Source: Beta vulgaris subsp. vulgaris (lineage: Eukaryota > Streptophyta > Magnoliopsida > Caryophyllales > Amaranthaceae). From it: a stretch of 64,000 nt of DNA. A model generated the notes under the pieces. The model saw nothing but the letters and a program-made list of their open reading frames with translations. It was not told where the DNA came from and ran no database searches. This document shows positions 1-12,380 of the stretch, in pieces. How positions within the stretch are numbered: the stretch's first letter is position 1; each line of letters opens with the position of its first letter. The translations under genes were made by a program, and so were the position numbers. The stretch is taken from contig NC_079209.1 in assembly GCF_026745355.1 (NCBI RefSeq), positions 50,878,585 to 50,942,584 of the forward strand. Reading direction: 5' to 3'.

Positions 1-193
1 AGGAGATTGTATTGTTGAAATTCGGATTGCATTTCAGGTAACTTTATGTTCAGAAAAATAATTTACTTATGCTCATGTGTGTGGATCTCATTATTCTGTT
101 TTTTAGAAAACGTTCGTAGTATGGCCATAGTTATGAATGTAATGTTATGAGTTGATTCTAGAAATTTTATTCAATGAATATGAATACGCAAAG

Positions 194-1802
194 CACTAGT
201 AGAAAAAGGTCAATTTGCATCGGCCCATTTGCGTCGCACAAACACGGAAACGATGCAAATATACTATTTGCGTCGCATGTAACAATGAATCGACGCATAT
301 ATAAGACGAACTATGTGCGTCGTATCTAAATATTGTGCGACGCAAATCATCTATGTGCGTCGCATGAAGGTTATGGTGCGATGCACAAAACAAAGTAATC
401 TGCGTCGGACCCCTTAGCCCATCCGACGCAAATCAGCCCAAAAGCCCAATTTATTTCTAACCCCATAACCAGCGCCTCTCTATTAACATCTCAAACCCTA
501 AAGCTTCTCAAAACCACCCGCCTCCCTTTCGTCCCTCTCAACCCGCCTCCCTCTCTTTCTCTCTCACTTTCGTCCCTCTCAACCCGCCTCCCTCTCTTTC
601 TCTCTCACTTTCGTCCCTCAAACGCATCAGGAAGTCCCTCTCTTTGTCTCTCACTTTCGTCCCTCTTCTTCACGTCGAAAAAATCATTTTCTCTTCAACA
701 TCTGCTTCAGTTTGCATCAACCGACGATCGAATCTTCGACGCCATGACCTTCAGTGAGCAATCTTCAGCGTCGACGACACCAACAACAGCAACAACACTT
801 CGAACAACGAACGAATCTTAAGCGAACGAACGAATCTTCAGGTAACTTATTTTTTTTCTTTTTCTTTTCCTTGTTTTTATTCGCCTGTTTTAATTTTTCG
901 TAATTTGTCATTTTTTTCAGAATTCAGATCTTGTTTGAAGACCTCGTTTTTTCATCCTAAAATCTCCAGGTAACTTTTTTTTTTGTTCTTGTTATTCGCC
1001 TGTTTTAATTTTTCGCAATTTGTCATTTTTTCAGATCTTGTTTGAAGATCTTCGTTTTTTTAATTTTCGTGAATTCCAGATGTGTTCGAAGTATAACAAC
1101 GAGAAGGAAGGTCAAGATGTGAAGGAAGCTCCAACATTTTTTTTACTATTATTGATAGATTTGTTTTTATGAATTATTGTAATATATATGTTCTAAAATT
1201 CGAAGCATTTTCGTTTTTATTTTTCCAGATCTGGTCGAATTTTTGTACAGTATTGTTATTAGTTTTATTTGATTTTCAATCCTCTATCTCTACACATTCA
1301 TTGTCCAAATCTTGAGGCTGTTGATTTTCAATCCTCTATCTCTTACATCTCCATAGTCCATTGCCTTTGTAGTTTGTATTGTTATTAGTTTTTTTGTACA
1401 GTATTCATTTCCTTTTTAATTACTGCATTCGTTATTGCTGATTCAGGATGGAATTTGTGTAGAATTTCCTGCATTTGTTAGTTTTTTTTAATTAAAAAAA
1501 AAATTTTAAAAAAAAAATTGCAATTTGCGTCGCACGTGGCCCAAGGTGCGACGCAAATTACTCATCGCACCTAGGCATGTGCGACAAAAATTACCCTTTG
1601 AGCTTGGTGATTTGGGCTGGCAAGATCCACTTGCGTCGCACCGTATACAGGTGCGACGCAAATAGGTGAACCATCTGCGTCGTTTCCGCATACGACACAG
1701 ATCGTTTCTGAGTCAATTGCGTCGAGGGATTTGGCCTCGCACTAAAGTCCGACGCAAATAGGCGCCTCACATCCGACGCAAATTGCCTTTTCTGTACTAG
1801 TG
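194..1802. mobile_element. Non-autonomous CACTA (En/Spm) element
   Basis: The element begins CACTAGTAGAAAAAGG, and the reverse complement of its end begins CACTAGTACAGAAAAGG. Both ends continue into CAATTTGCRTCGG. The 3-bp target duplication AAG is present at 191-193 and 1803-1805, as expected for CACTA elements. Many direct and inverted copies of a TGCGTCGCAC-like motif fill about 205-430 and 1515-1790; these are the usual subterminal transposase-binding repeats. No transposase reading frame is present, so it would depend on an enzyme made elsewhere. The interior (about 440-1500) is unrelated single-copy-looking sequence with C/T-rich and splice-site-like stretches and may be captured. Confidence 0.9.
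838..1075 (+). repeat. Imperfect direct duplication with splice-site-like edges inside the CACTA element
   Basis: A unit of roughly 110-125 bp occurs twice (about 838-960 and 966-1075). Each copy starts with CAGGTAAC, continues through a T-rich tract and the shared stretch TTCGCCTGTTTTAATTTTTCG, and ends TTTTTCAGA followed by TCTTGTTTGAAGA. Each copy therefore looks like an intron with donor and acceptor. This fits a duplicated piece of a transcribed leader carried by the transposon. No long reading frame is attached. Confidence 0.6.
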
Positions 1803-1805
1803 AAG

Positions 1806-2589
1806 GTTTTGTTGGCTTAGTTTATGAACTGAAGATAGAAAGTGGGAAAGGTATGGGTGGAGGAAAGTTACTTCTTTTGACCTGATATGGTTGGCTATGC
1901 CTCATGACGAACCTTGGGGTAATGTAGTAATGTTGGGCTCCATAACAAACCTTGGAGGCAGCGTTTGTCCACATCTCATACTTGCCACTGATTTGTTTAA
2001 GAGAATGAATTATTCTGTAATGGAAAGGCCGGAAATGATTTGATAAAAAAAATGTTTCTAACGGACTGAAGTAAAGGTTACGAGTTTTTCACTCATTTTG
2101 GAATTCTGTTTGTTTTGTTTTTCTTCTCTGAATTTACAGGTTTGGTATTAAGAGTTGGGAATCAGAAGTGAAGCAAGAATAAGGTTTTGTTTTGTTAAGG
2201 ACTGAGTTTGTATTTTAGATAGCTGATTGAGAATTGTTATTTATATTTCATTGTATATAATATTGGGGAAATATTTGTGAATTATGACTTAGCTTGAAAT
2301 CTTGTGAATGGCATAAGGCTAACTTTGAATACACATATCTCTCGATCTATAAATGATTTTTCTATGATTCAAATTGGAGGTGATAGCTTGTTCAAAGAGC
2401 TTTCCAGCGATAGGTCATATGCCCAATTCCAATGAGGAAAGAGAAAGTTACGCCCGTTTTATGAAGGACTGCCGAGAGTAGACCGCGACGCGCGGCAGCC
2501 ACCGCGACTCGTGTTTTGTGAGATACGTTTTTAAATAAGTTTTTCTTATTTAGGGTTTTGTATGGAGTATATTTTGGGGTATTTTGTGC
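1806..2589. other. Intergenic, no gene recognised
   Basis: AT-rich sequence with no convincing coding frame. The minus-strand frame near 2392-2628 has no recognisable domain and probably reflects the GC-richer patch at 2455-2520. Confidence 0.5.
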
Positions 2590-2862
2590 GGGGTTCTTTA
2601 TGCTATAAAAGGACCTCTTAGTGTTCATTATTTACACACAACTTATGAAACTCTTTTAGCCTTTAGAATTTAGGACTTCTTGTATTATTCTCTTTGATTT
2701 TCTCCATTATAGTGAAGAAACTCTAATCCCCCACCTGTGGATGTAGGTCAAATTTGACTGAACCACGTAAATCCTTGTGTTCTTTGTTTGTTCATCTGTA
2801 TTGTTTTCTCATCTTTATTATTTCATTGATTTTCTGTTCCGCATTAATCAAACTACAACACC
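2590..2862 (+). mobile_element. LTR-like remnant (Ty1/copia-type R/U5 features)
   Basis: A TATA box (GCTATAAAAGG, 2600-2610) is followed by a C/T-rich leader and the segment CACCTGTGGATGTAGG then GAACCACGTAAATCC. This resembles the R/U5 part of Tork/Angela-type copia LTRs as I remember them. A possible LTR end (TACAACA) lies at 2855-2861. I found neither a partner LTR nor a clear target duplication, so this is a fragment or a coincidental resemblance. Confidence 0.35.
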
Positions 2863-3103
2863 CGATTTCCTAAAAATATTAGTCGAGTTATTGGTGTAAT
2901 TAAGGACATTTGTCCGCTGTGAAATAATTGATTTTAGAGTTAATGTTGTTTATGGATGTTTGAGTGTGTTTCGCTTAGCAGCTAGGAAGAGCGAGCTGTT
3001 ATAATAATTATTAATAGTTAGGTTTTATAATATTAGCAGTATAGTTATTACTATGAAATTCAAGTTTTTTTTTCTTCACATTGTGTCAATCAAATTATAT
3101 TGT

Positions 3104-4617
3104 TGATAAGAGGTATTTAGTATGTAGTTAAGGCATCAAAAATCTCTTTCAAACAATATTTATAATACCTAACAAGCAATTACTAAGAACATAGTAAAGA
3201 CAAGTTGAAGGTCGATCTACAGGAAAAATGGGATTAATCAAAGTCTATTAAGACTAAGTTACCTAATTGAGGGGGTTTGGGGGGGTTTTAAATGATTTAG
3301 TTTATAAGGATCAAAACGGAACAACGATTATTAATGCAATTGTGATACAAATGCGGCGATTATGCAAGGTTTAGTTTTCCTCTAAAATATTCGAGTCTTC
3401 TCTCGAATGGTCCTTGAAAAATCAATTAATCAATCAACTAAATCCCGTACGTCTCGAATGGTCTTTAGTCAATTGATTAAGAGCTTCAATAAATTTGGAA
3501 ACCTCTTAATAAAGAATCTCCTTAATTTTTACCCAATATCTTGGACTAGAAATTAAGTTGATTCATGGGAATGACAAAAGACTTCAAAATCCAATTACAA
3601 ATATTTGAAGCCAAAATACCAAAGCATAAATGTGATCAATATCTATCCTAAGGCCTCAAAACACCAAGATCAATGCATAATTATCTTTAGATCATCACAA
3701 TCACATTAATAATACATTTGAATCCTAATCCATACTTTTTCACCCTAACCCTAGATAAGAGACTACTCACTAATCATGGATTCTAAGCATAAAAGCAAGA
3801 AATTTATCACAAATATAGGGCTAAATATGATTAAAAGATAATTAATCTAATGAAAATAAGCAATAATGAAACTACTATATAAGAGATCTATTAATAGGGA
3901 AGAATAAAGAATAACAATGAAAAGGAAGAATAAAAATTGAAACTTTGTAATTAATTGAATAAAAAATACCTTGGATGTGTAGAAATTACAAATATTAGTC
4001 TTTCATGAATCTCAAATCTTAAACAAAAATAAGTGTTTTTCTCTTGAATATAAACCCTAATAATACTCTCTAGTCCCTAGAATAAAGCATAATACGAAAA
4101 CTAATCAACTCTATTGTTTTAAATAGGCTCGAGCCTTATAAATTTTCTGACGAAATAAGTGGTGTGGGTGCACCCTTGTACTAGTGTGGGCGCACCTCAG
4201 AGATGGTGCGGGGGCACCTAGCTTACTGATCTTGAGGTACTCAATCTCGCAGGATGGTGCGGGTGCTCTGATGTCAGGTGCGGGCTAAGGTTGTGCGGAC
4301 GCACAAGACTATCTACTCACGCTTTCTTTCTTCTATTTTTGCGCGTGCAAACTCCTCAAAACTCCCCCCTTATGCCGTATCTACCAACTCTCGACCTCAG
4401 AAAGGGTCACACCTGCAATCAAAGCACCGGAAAACACGGTGAAAGCAAACGTACTAGAAATTCGGTCAAAATTGACCGGAAATCTATCAAAATGTCACTA
4501 TTATCAACAATGATCAAGTGAAAGAAATAGAGAAGGAAATAAGGAAGAAAGGGGAAAGAAAGAGGATCAAACCAAGCTAAAAGGAGCTCATAAAGTGTGT
4601 TAGAAACACACTTATCA
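3104..4617 (-). mobile_element. Solo LTR, probably Ty3/gypsy (Athila-like)
   Basis: The 1514-bp unit starts TGATAAGAGG and ends CACTTATCA, giving a 7-bp terminal inverted repeat TGATAAG/CTTATCA. It is flanked by the 5-bp duplication ATTGT at 3099-3103 and 4618-4622. There is no internal domain or second LTR, so a solo LTR left by recombination is the simplest reading. Read on the minus strand it opens TGATAAGTGTGTTTC, which resembles Athila-type LTR starts (from memory). A cluster of GGTGCGGG/GTGGGCGCACC-like short repeats lies at 4160-4300. Confidence 0.75.
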
Positions 4618-4908
4618 ATTGTCAATTTAACTTTCTATTACAGTTTTAAACACATATGTGAGAAGAGGAAATCATTCTCCTTAATTTAATATTTAATTGA
4701 AATTTCAAATCCAATTTTATTTTTAACTTGGTCAATATATATGGCAAGTATGCAGAGAAAACTATTATTTAATATATATGACAATTTTAATTCATTAAGA
4801 ATATATCAGACTTTTATTATATATGCTAATTTAAACTCATTAAGGGTATTATCAAACTTTTTGTAATGGAGACACCATCTTCCTCCTCCTTCATTTATAT
4901 AATAGAGA
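4618..4908 (-). mobile_element. Helitron-like 5' end
   Basis: On the minus strand the sequence ending at 4908 reads TCTCTATTATATAAATGAAGG, matching the start of the element at 33377 (TCTTTATTATATAAGGGAAG). It is preceded by a non-palindromic AT-rich host sequence, as for Helitron 5' TC ends. The 3' end was not found; the solo LTR at 3104-4617 may have separated it. Confidence 0.35.
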
Positions 4909-5003
4909 TGTAAGAAACTTTATGAAGATTTGTTGCCTATTGTATCAATGTTTCATAGTTGTTCATGATTAGACTTGTCAATATGTCTTTACTTAATTGA
5001 AGA

Positions 5004-5033
5004 CTAGTCTAATATGCACGCGATGCGTGCGTT
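5004..5033 (-). mobile_element. Helitron-like 3' terminus with hairpin
   Basis: On the minus strand this reads as a perfect 6-bp stem GCACGC-ATC-GCGTGC (5016-5030), then ATATTAGA and a terminal CTAG followed by T. A GC-rich hairpin about 10 nt before CTRR is the Helitron 3' signature. The 5' end of this copy would lie at higher coordinates and was not identified. Confidence 0.45.
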
Positions 5034-6188
5034 AATTTCAAAACTTGTTATTCTATTATGTACTTCATTTGTACTATAGTTATGATTACACTTAAAATAT
5101 GAGAGATTAATAGTTAGATGAATTGAAATATATTAATTCGCTAATGTAAAAAACTAATAAACGTTGTGCTTGATTTTTTAATATTAATTTTTTGTAATGA
5201 ATTATGAATAAAAAGAATAAACATAAAGAATTCCATTAAGATATTGTATGAAAGTAGAATTTCTTTTATTCTCAATGGGGCGTAGAAGGTTTTTTGATTG
5301 AGTAAGTTAAAAAAAGGATTGTTTTCTTCATTTTTTTTTCCATGAATAACTCAATCAAAATGCAATAAAAAAAGTGTATGTTATGCTTAATATCTTTAGT
5401 TTGATTTGTCTTAATTCTGCCCTTTATTCGAGTAGCTTTTCTTGAGTTGGTATGACTGAATTAATGAGTATCAAAGGTAGTGAGATTTTCATACTTTTCG
5501 GGTGTACGTCATAGATGTTATCTTCCCTTGTACATTAATATTTATAAAATTCATAAAATTACGAGGGATTATAGGTCATTAGCTCACCTGGGCTCGTCCA
5601 ATCCCTCTTTGCTGCTGTTTTGTGTCGTTGTTGTAGCTTGAGGGCCCTGCTCGAGTTTCTTTCTCTAAATCTTCTCGTCTGTTGGTTTTTGGTGTTGAAG
5701 CTTTTATTCTTCTCTTTCTATTTTCTAATTAGTCTCTTTTGGTTTCTAATTTCGATATGTGTAACTTTTTGGCTAAATAAGTAAGAGTCTCAAACTTTTG
5801 AGGACTTACTGAATACACCTCAATTTTTTTTTATGTGAATGAACATTTACTAATTCAGTTGTATAAAAAACCGAATCGGTTCATTGATCTAACTGATCCG
5901 GCTTTATGATGCAACCCGATCAGTTAGTGATCAACTGATCTTGTTCAGTATCGGATAAGTTAATCACTAGTTTCTGCTTTGTCCCTACCCGATCAGGACC
6001 AAAACTGGATTTGTAAGCCCGGTTTTGAGCTTTTTTTCACAAGTAAATATTTATCATACACGTGGGTGCACCATGAACCCTAAGGTTTTTTTTTCTCATT
6101 TTCTCATACATGTGGACTCATACACTATCCCTCTGATTTCTTAGTTTCAAGTTTCAACGTTTTTAACCTTGGATAATATCTTTTATCA
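5034..6188. other. Intergenic, no gene recognised
   Basis: AT-rich sequence without a supported gene. The 5860-6010 stretch has repeated CTGATC/GATCAGTT words in both orientations and may be a decayed small inverted-repeat element. Confidence 0.4.
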
Positions 6189-7402
6189 GAAAGTACCTTA
6201 TAAATAACGTTTTTTTGTGAAAAAGTACCTTATAAAAAATTATTGTGAAAAAGTACCTTTCACCATGTTTTTTTGTTGCGAAATAGTACCTTTTGTCGGA
6301 TTTTGGGAGTTGACCACAAACTCCCGCGTTGACCAGGTCATGTGGTTGTCACATGATCACTTAATCCCAAAAAATGCTAAAAAAACCCCAAAAAATTCCC
6401 CTCCCCCCAAATTTCTTTCTTTGTTCTTTCTTCTACTTCTTCTTCTTGTTCTCCAATTCAATTCTTAGGCCTTTAATTAGTAACGAAATTGGTAGAACTA
6501 GAGAGTTTAGAAAGGAAAGGCCTATGAGAGAAATCTAAATTAAAAGAACAAGAGAGTCTGAAGGGAAGATAACCCTGAAAAGCGTGAGTTGGGATGGAAG
6601 TGAAAGTATTCAAATTGGGGCCAGAAAAGTAATTGTTTTGAAGAGAGAGAGAGAGTAGTGAGTTGAGAGAGGGATTTGAAGGAAAGAGGAAATGTAGCAG
6701 ATATAGATTGAGAAACAATATTTATGGAGATTGCCTAGTTGTCGCTGTTACATTTATACCTTTCCGAGAGCATAAATCCACGGAAGTATCCCACCTAGAA
6801 AGGGGAGTTGAGAAAGTTTTTAAGAGGTCATTAATGACGAATTTGTCATCTGCAGAATTCACGAAAAGGAGGAGAGAGAAAATAAAGATGAACAGGCACA
6901 TGGTTGTTGTAGTTCTTGTTCTTCTCGTTTGGTATCAATTGAGTTTTCTTGGTGGAAAGAGAAAATGAAGAGGTTTTGAATATAGAGAAGAAAATGTTTA
7001 GTGAAGTTCGAGTTAATCCTTTGTAATTAGCTTTAATTTCATCTAAAATGTCCACTATAATTAGCTTTGAATTGAATTCGCCTACAACATCTGTCTTTTT
7101 ATTCAATGATTCACTTGTAGATAAAGTTGAGTTAAGAAGGAACAATTGAGAAGAGGAGAGAGAAGAGGGAGAATCAAGGTATAAGTTGAAATTTTAGGAG
7201 TAATTTGGGTTAAAATGATGAACTGGGTCGTCACGTGCAAGTCACATGACCAAGTCAACGCCGAAGATTTTGGTCAACTCCCAAAATTCGGTAAAAGATA
7301 CTTTTTCGCAACAGAAGACATTGTAAAATATATTTTTTTACATCAATCTTTTTATAAGGTACTTTTTCACAAAAAATATCATTGATAAGGTACTTTCTGA
7401 AA
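6189..7402. mobile_element. Foldback / Mutator-like element with ~180-bp inverted ends
   Basis: The left arm (about 6189-6375) matches the reverse complement of the right arm (about 7215-7402) along its length. Both arms share CAGAAAGTACCTTAT near the end, GTGAAAAAGTACC, GTTGCGAAA and TTTTGGGAGTTGACC, then GGTCATGTG. Long inverted ends suggest a foldback or non-autonomous MULE. The exact ends and a 9-bp duplication could not be fixed. The interior (about 6380-7210) has overlapping short frames on both strands and no recognisable domain. Confidence 0.7.
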
Positions 7403-7549
7403 AAAAAAAACCATATATTAACTTTGATTGGAATTTTTCAACCTATATTTTACACCAATTATTAGTATGTCAAATCTTTTTTAGTTGTTTTAATGTATAT
7501 TTTCAGATATGTACACCAATTAAAGTTACCCTTGTATTCTTTATCTCAT

Positions 7550-7740
7550 CATCAAGCCCCAAAAGCCTACTTTGTAAGAATGAGCCCAAAAGAGAAAAGC
7601 CCAAGATCCTCATATCCAAGAAACTCTATAAATACTCCACTTGGCACAAAGTTAAAAGTCACTTACCTCAATCACTTTACTTACTCTCTTCATTTTACTT
7701 TGCCTACTGTATAACTTAAGCATTCTAGAAGGTTCACTTG
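7550..7740 (+). mobile_element. Possible LTR fragment with TATA box
   Basis: The run AAGCCCAAGATCC, a TATA box (CTCTATAAATACTCC near 7624-7638), a C/T-rich leader and TAACTTAAGCATTCTAGAAGG resemble the U3-R-U5 part of Ty3-type LTRs. No second LTR or target duplication was found. The remaining 7403-8308 sequence shows no gene. Confidence 0.3.
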
Positions 7741-8334
7741 GAAACTTGGTATGTATGTCTGTCATTAAGGAGATTTGAACCAAACATTCATTATACTATT
7801 TTGATCAACACTATTCTCTTGTTTTCACATAGAAACAATCATTGTTTTCCATATTATATAAAAGCGGAAGCTAAATTGGAAGTCACAACATTAAATAATC
7901 ATACCTGGTTGTACGAACATAAGAGAAAATAAGCAAGATATGAAAAAGAATAGGAATGTAAAGAATCTATACTCGCCAATTCTATAACGTTTAATGGACA
8001 AATAGATTGATACGTCACCAGTAGCTTGTTAAATTTGTTTCATACCGGAACGTTAAGTGAATTGCCCAAATTGGATACATAAGTCTCTATTTTTTTCAGA
8101 AAAAAAGAAAAGAAAAACTAGGACAATCCCCTAGTCCTTGGGGTCAATATAAAATATCCTAGCGGACAAGAAGGGAAAAATCAATCTCATACAAGGAAAA
8201 CATAAAAGTGAAAAAGGTAGTGGGATATCCTTTACAAGCCATGTACTCCGCTACTCAATTTCCTTTTTGATAAATGTGACGAATCCAAAACGAAACAATG
8301 CACTTCATACCATGACTAGAGCTGTCAGTTTGGT

Positions 8335-8640
8335 TAATGAACTGCTGGTTGAACTGAACAAACTGAAATTTAAACTGAACTGGGAGTAACTGTAACTGAA
8401 ACCAACTGAAAATTGCTAAACTGAAACTGAAATAAACTATAAATGAAAAACCAAAACTGAACTGCAACTGAACTGAAACAAACTGTAACTGAAAATAACT
8501 GTGAAAAACTGAAAAGTTGATCAATCAACTGAACTGAACTGAACTGAATATTTAACTGAATTAACTGAACTGATTCAAACTGAAACTGAAACTGAACTGA
8601 ACTGAACTGAACTGAAATTGATTCAAACTGAACTTTTTTA
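8335..8640. repeat. Subterminal AACTG/ACTGA array (left)
   Basis: Dense, imperfect repeats of AACTGA with AAACTGAAACTG variants. The purest run, ACTGAACTGAACTGAACTGA-like, is near 8600-8625. The array sits directly inside the left terminal repeat of the hAT-like element and has the same orientation as the right-hand array. Confidence 0.85.
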
Positions 8641-9599
8641 AACTAATTTTTAATTGTACACGAACCGAATTCACATATTAGCCAAATTCATGATAGTACC
8701 TCCAATTCACATAGAAACACATAAAATAAACTCACACTGTGTCAGTCTTTAATATATTTGAGCGTCAAAATAAAGCGTCGCCCATGCTTTAATTTTCAAC
8801 GCTCAAAATTGGGAGATAAATTATATTTTGACGCTAGGTTTGTCGCTCTATTAGCGTCGCCCCAAGGTTAGGACGTCTAAATATCATATTGTGTCCCCAC
8901 TCCCCCATACTAGGAAGCAGGTGCCACGAAATCTATATTTGTTGCCCATCTTGGGCGTCACATTCATACACTACGTCACCCATCTTGTAAGATTTTAGGC
9001 AATAGTTACTTCTATAAATTTCCTTGCCCGATATTTTTACGTTTTGGCCACACAATTAAAAATTTGTTACCCATATTCAAGTCGAACTACTATTTCATTA
9101 ATTGTAGCCAATCTTTTGTCTAATTAATGTTACAGTTTTTGTTTCTCAAATTAGACAAGAATTGCTACTACCTCTTCTATTTTTTGGTTGAAATGATTTC
9201 AAATTTTTTATTATCAATAAACATTATACATATGAAAAATATGTAGTGAGGAGTATAGTACATACAATTGAGTCTCAAAAGAATTGGGAGGATATAATAA
9301 ACTAATTTACAGCATAAAATTTTTACAAATTAATGTTATTTATGGATAAAACAAGAATTCAACTTAATCTCTAGAAATCCAAAAAGAACAAAAAAAATTA
9401 AAGAAGAAGAAATGAGCGAGAATACTGAACAAAAATAGAACAAAACCAGAAACTAGAAAAAAAAAAAAAAAAACAACTCCATCCATCATTTATCTTTCCC
9501 AAACAATTACTAGAGAAACCAAGAGATAGAAAATTAATCTGTAAAGAAGAGAAATAAGAAAGAAAGAAAAGGTTTATTTTGGTGGTATAGGAAAAGAAG

Positions 9600-9990
9600 A
9601 AGAGTAGTATTTTGATTGCGTGCGAAATTCCGACTCCATTAGTGTCTCTCTCTCCTTTGTTCGTCGGCGTCTTAAGTTCGCCGGAACCCCGCTGTTTCCT
9701 CGCCACTGATGTCCGGTGTTGCCTCGTCGCAGTTGCTGTCAGAGTTGTTGGTGCTGTGGTGGTTCCCTCCCCTGTCCCGACATCCCGTGTTTCTCTCTCC
9801 TCTGGTTCGTGATTCGTTCTGGCTTGCTGCTGCATCGAGAATCGATGAACAGCCACCGGAATCATGTCGCTGGCGTCGCGTTGCTCCTGTTCAGCCTCGT
9901 CGGCTCGCCGTCACCACTCGCCGGAGGCCCGAACTCCCCTCCCCTGTTCTTGCTCTCGCGGCCGCTGTTATTGGCTTTTGATTATGAATG
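9600..9990. other. GC-rich island inside the hAT-like element, possible captured gene piece
   Basis: About 390 bp here are clearly richer in G+C than the surrounding AT-rich sequence. Several overlapping frames on both strands stay open, as is usual for GC-rich DNA. CTCGCCGGAGG and TTCGCCGGAACC words resemble plant 5' exon or leader sequence. No protein family was recognised, so I make no CDS call. It may be a host fragment captured by the transposon. Confidence 0.4.
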
Positions 9991-10899
9991 TGTTCGATGG
10001 TTGATTATGTGAACATATGAAGGTAGGAGATAGAGAAACTGAGAGGTTGAGAGTGAGAGATGAGAGAGAAAATAGATCTGAGATTCAATGGTGTGCGTGA
10101 AGATGGAAGAGGAATGAGAATGAAGAGGGAGGTTGTGACTTGTGAGGAACGAGTATGAGAGAAGAGATGGAGGATTTAGGGATAGGGAGGGATTCAATGG
10201 TTGGATTTTGTTTTTTTCAAATCAATGGTCTTAATTCATAATCCATGACATTCTTTTTTGACCAATGAGAATTGAGAATGTCCAATCACATGGATTGCTA
10301 ACTTAATCAATGGTTGGATTTTTATCTTTCTAAAATCAATGGCCTAAACTACTAATAAACTAATATTGTATTTTGATATTATTTTGATTTGAGTATTGTA
10401 AATTTCTAAAACTAATATTATTAGTTTAGTAACTTTAAAAAAAAAAAGTAGTGTTATTATAACTTAATAGAAATTATAAACTTTCAAAATTAAATTAGTA
10501 TTATTGATTTTTAAGAAATTATTATTCTAAATTTATAAATTAGAAATATGTAAACATGTTACATGCGGTGATTAGGGATTAATTTAATGCTAATATGTAA
10601 GACGTAACACAATAACAGTTAACCTACTACTACTACTTGTATAGGTCTTACATTAATACTTAAGTTATTGGTTATAAACTTATATTAATCTACAGTTATT
10701 TCTTCTATTACGGTAGATTTCTTATAACCTTACTTATACAATTATTTACTATTACTCAGCTATAATTTGATTGTATTCAGTTAAGTCAACTTATATAAGT
10801 TATAACAAGCCTTAATCAGTACTAGACCTTAGCTTATAGTATATTACACATATGAATTTTCGCTTTAAGCAATACGGTTTACTACGACATAGTAACAAT

Positions 10900-11760
10900 A
10901 ATTAACTACTTGTTTCAATTCAATTAGATGATTTGGGTTTCGAAATGAATGTAACTTAAAGACGATTACTTAACTTACATTGATACATTTGTTGATATTA
11001 TCCAATATCCATTATCTTAAACGAACTTGCGCCATCTTGAATTAGCTAGTCGACTTACATCGATACATCGATCTAATCCAATATTAACTTATTTCAATTC
11101 AAATTAGATGTTTTGAGTTTCAATATAAATTTAACTTAGAGACGATTAACTTAAATGAAACATTGTTATACTGAACCAATCTACTGAGTTATACTGTTCT
11201 ACATCTGTTTGAATTAGATGCTTTCGGTTCCAAAATGAATTCAACTTAAAGATGATTAACTTAAGTAGATTATTGTTATTATCTTGAATTAAACTTAGGG
11301 TACTGTTAAAGTAGATGTTTTGAGTTTCAATATGAATTTAACTTAGAGACGATTAACTTAAATGGAGTATTGTTATATTGAACCAATCTACTGAGTTCCA
11401 TTGTTCTACATTTGTTGCAACTCAATTAGATGCTTTCAGTTCTGAAATGAATTCAACTTAAAAAGATGATTAACTTAAGTAGAGTACTATTATTATTATC
11501 TTGAACTAGTTTATCGACTTACATTGATACACTCATTCAAATAACAACATGTTTCAATTTAAGTAAACGTTTTGAGTTTCAATTACTTTATCGACTTACG
11601 TTGATACATTCATCTAATCTAATATCAATTGTAATTTCTTTTAGTTTGGCTAAGATATGTGAGTTTCAAATTGAATATAACTTGTTAACGATTAACTTAA
11701 ATGGAGTATTGTTATCTTGATTTCACTTATCGATTCACATAGATACCTTGAGCTAATCCA
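10900..11760. repeat. Degenerate tandem repeats in the hAT-like element
   Basis: The motif GAGTTTCAATATGAAT or variants, followed by TTAACTTAGAGACGATTAAC and TGGAGTATTGTTAT, recurs several times (near 10937, 11112, 11320, 11660), alternating with TTATCGACTTACATTGATAC. Spacing is irregular, roughly 110-250 bp, so this is an old, diverged array. Confidence 0.55.
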
Positions 11761-12164
11761 TAATCAACTTATTTTACGTCGATTATAGATATATTAATCC
11801 ATTGAACTAATACACTAAGAGTAAGACATTAACATAAATTTGTCTTATTCCAAATCAATATTTAGTAATAAAGTACACTTTAACCGATGTCACTTTATTC
11901 ACGTTTTTATGAAGTACAACTGTTTTTTTTGAGGCAATTGTGGAAGTGCGACAACACTTATTTGTTGCATTAATTTTTAACCGGACCCGAAAAAACACTG
12001 CCAAAACCGACATGAAGCACAATTTTTCCCGAATAAATACAAGAGTGTGATTAACTTCTACCCGAACCGATGCGATTATCGTCGAAGTTATGTGGTTTTC
12101 GTCAATAACTGAAATAAACCGAAACGAAACTGAAAATAACCGCAACAAATTTTAACTGATATGG

Positions 12165-12380
12165 ATTCAACCGTTGGTTGGTTTAACTGTTTGGTTAAAA
12201 CTGATTTAAACTGCAACTGAACTGAACTGAAAATGGAAAGGAAAAAAACTGAATTAAACTGAACTGAAAAGTTTGTTAACTGAACTGAACTGAACTGTTA
12301 ATTATTTCAACTGCTACAAACTGAACTGATATCAACTTAACTGTTTGGTTATAACCATAACTGAACTGTTGAACTGAATT
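12165..12380. repeat. Subterminal AACTG/ACTGA array (right)
   Basis: Imperfect AACTGAACTGA repeats immediately inside the right end of the hAT-like element, in the same direction as the left array. Arrays at both ends suggest a shared structural or transposase-binding role. Confidence 0.85.

Noticed and set aside
2392..2628. Minus-strand frame of 78 codons
   Set aside because: No domain; it overlaps an LTR-like TATA region and reads against it.
6217..7145. Frames within the foldback element considered as genes
   Set aside because: They overlap on opposite strands, begin in the inverted arms and lack recognisable domains.
9398..10197. Several overlapping frames on both strands in the GC-rich island
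   Set aside because: Low complexity and overlapping on both strands, with no recognisable domain. Openness is explained by high G+C.
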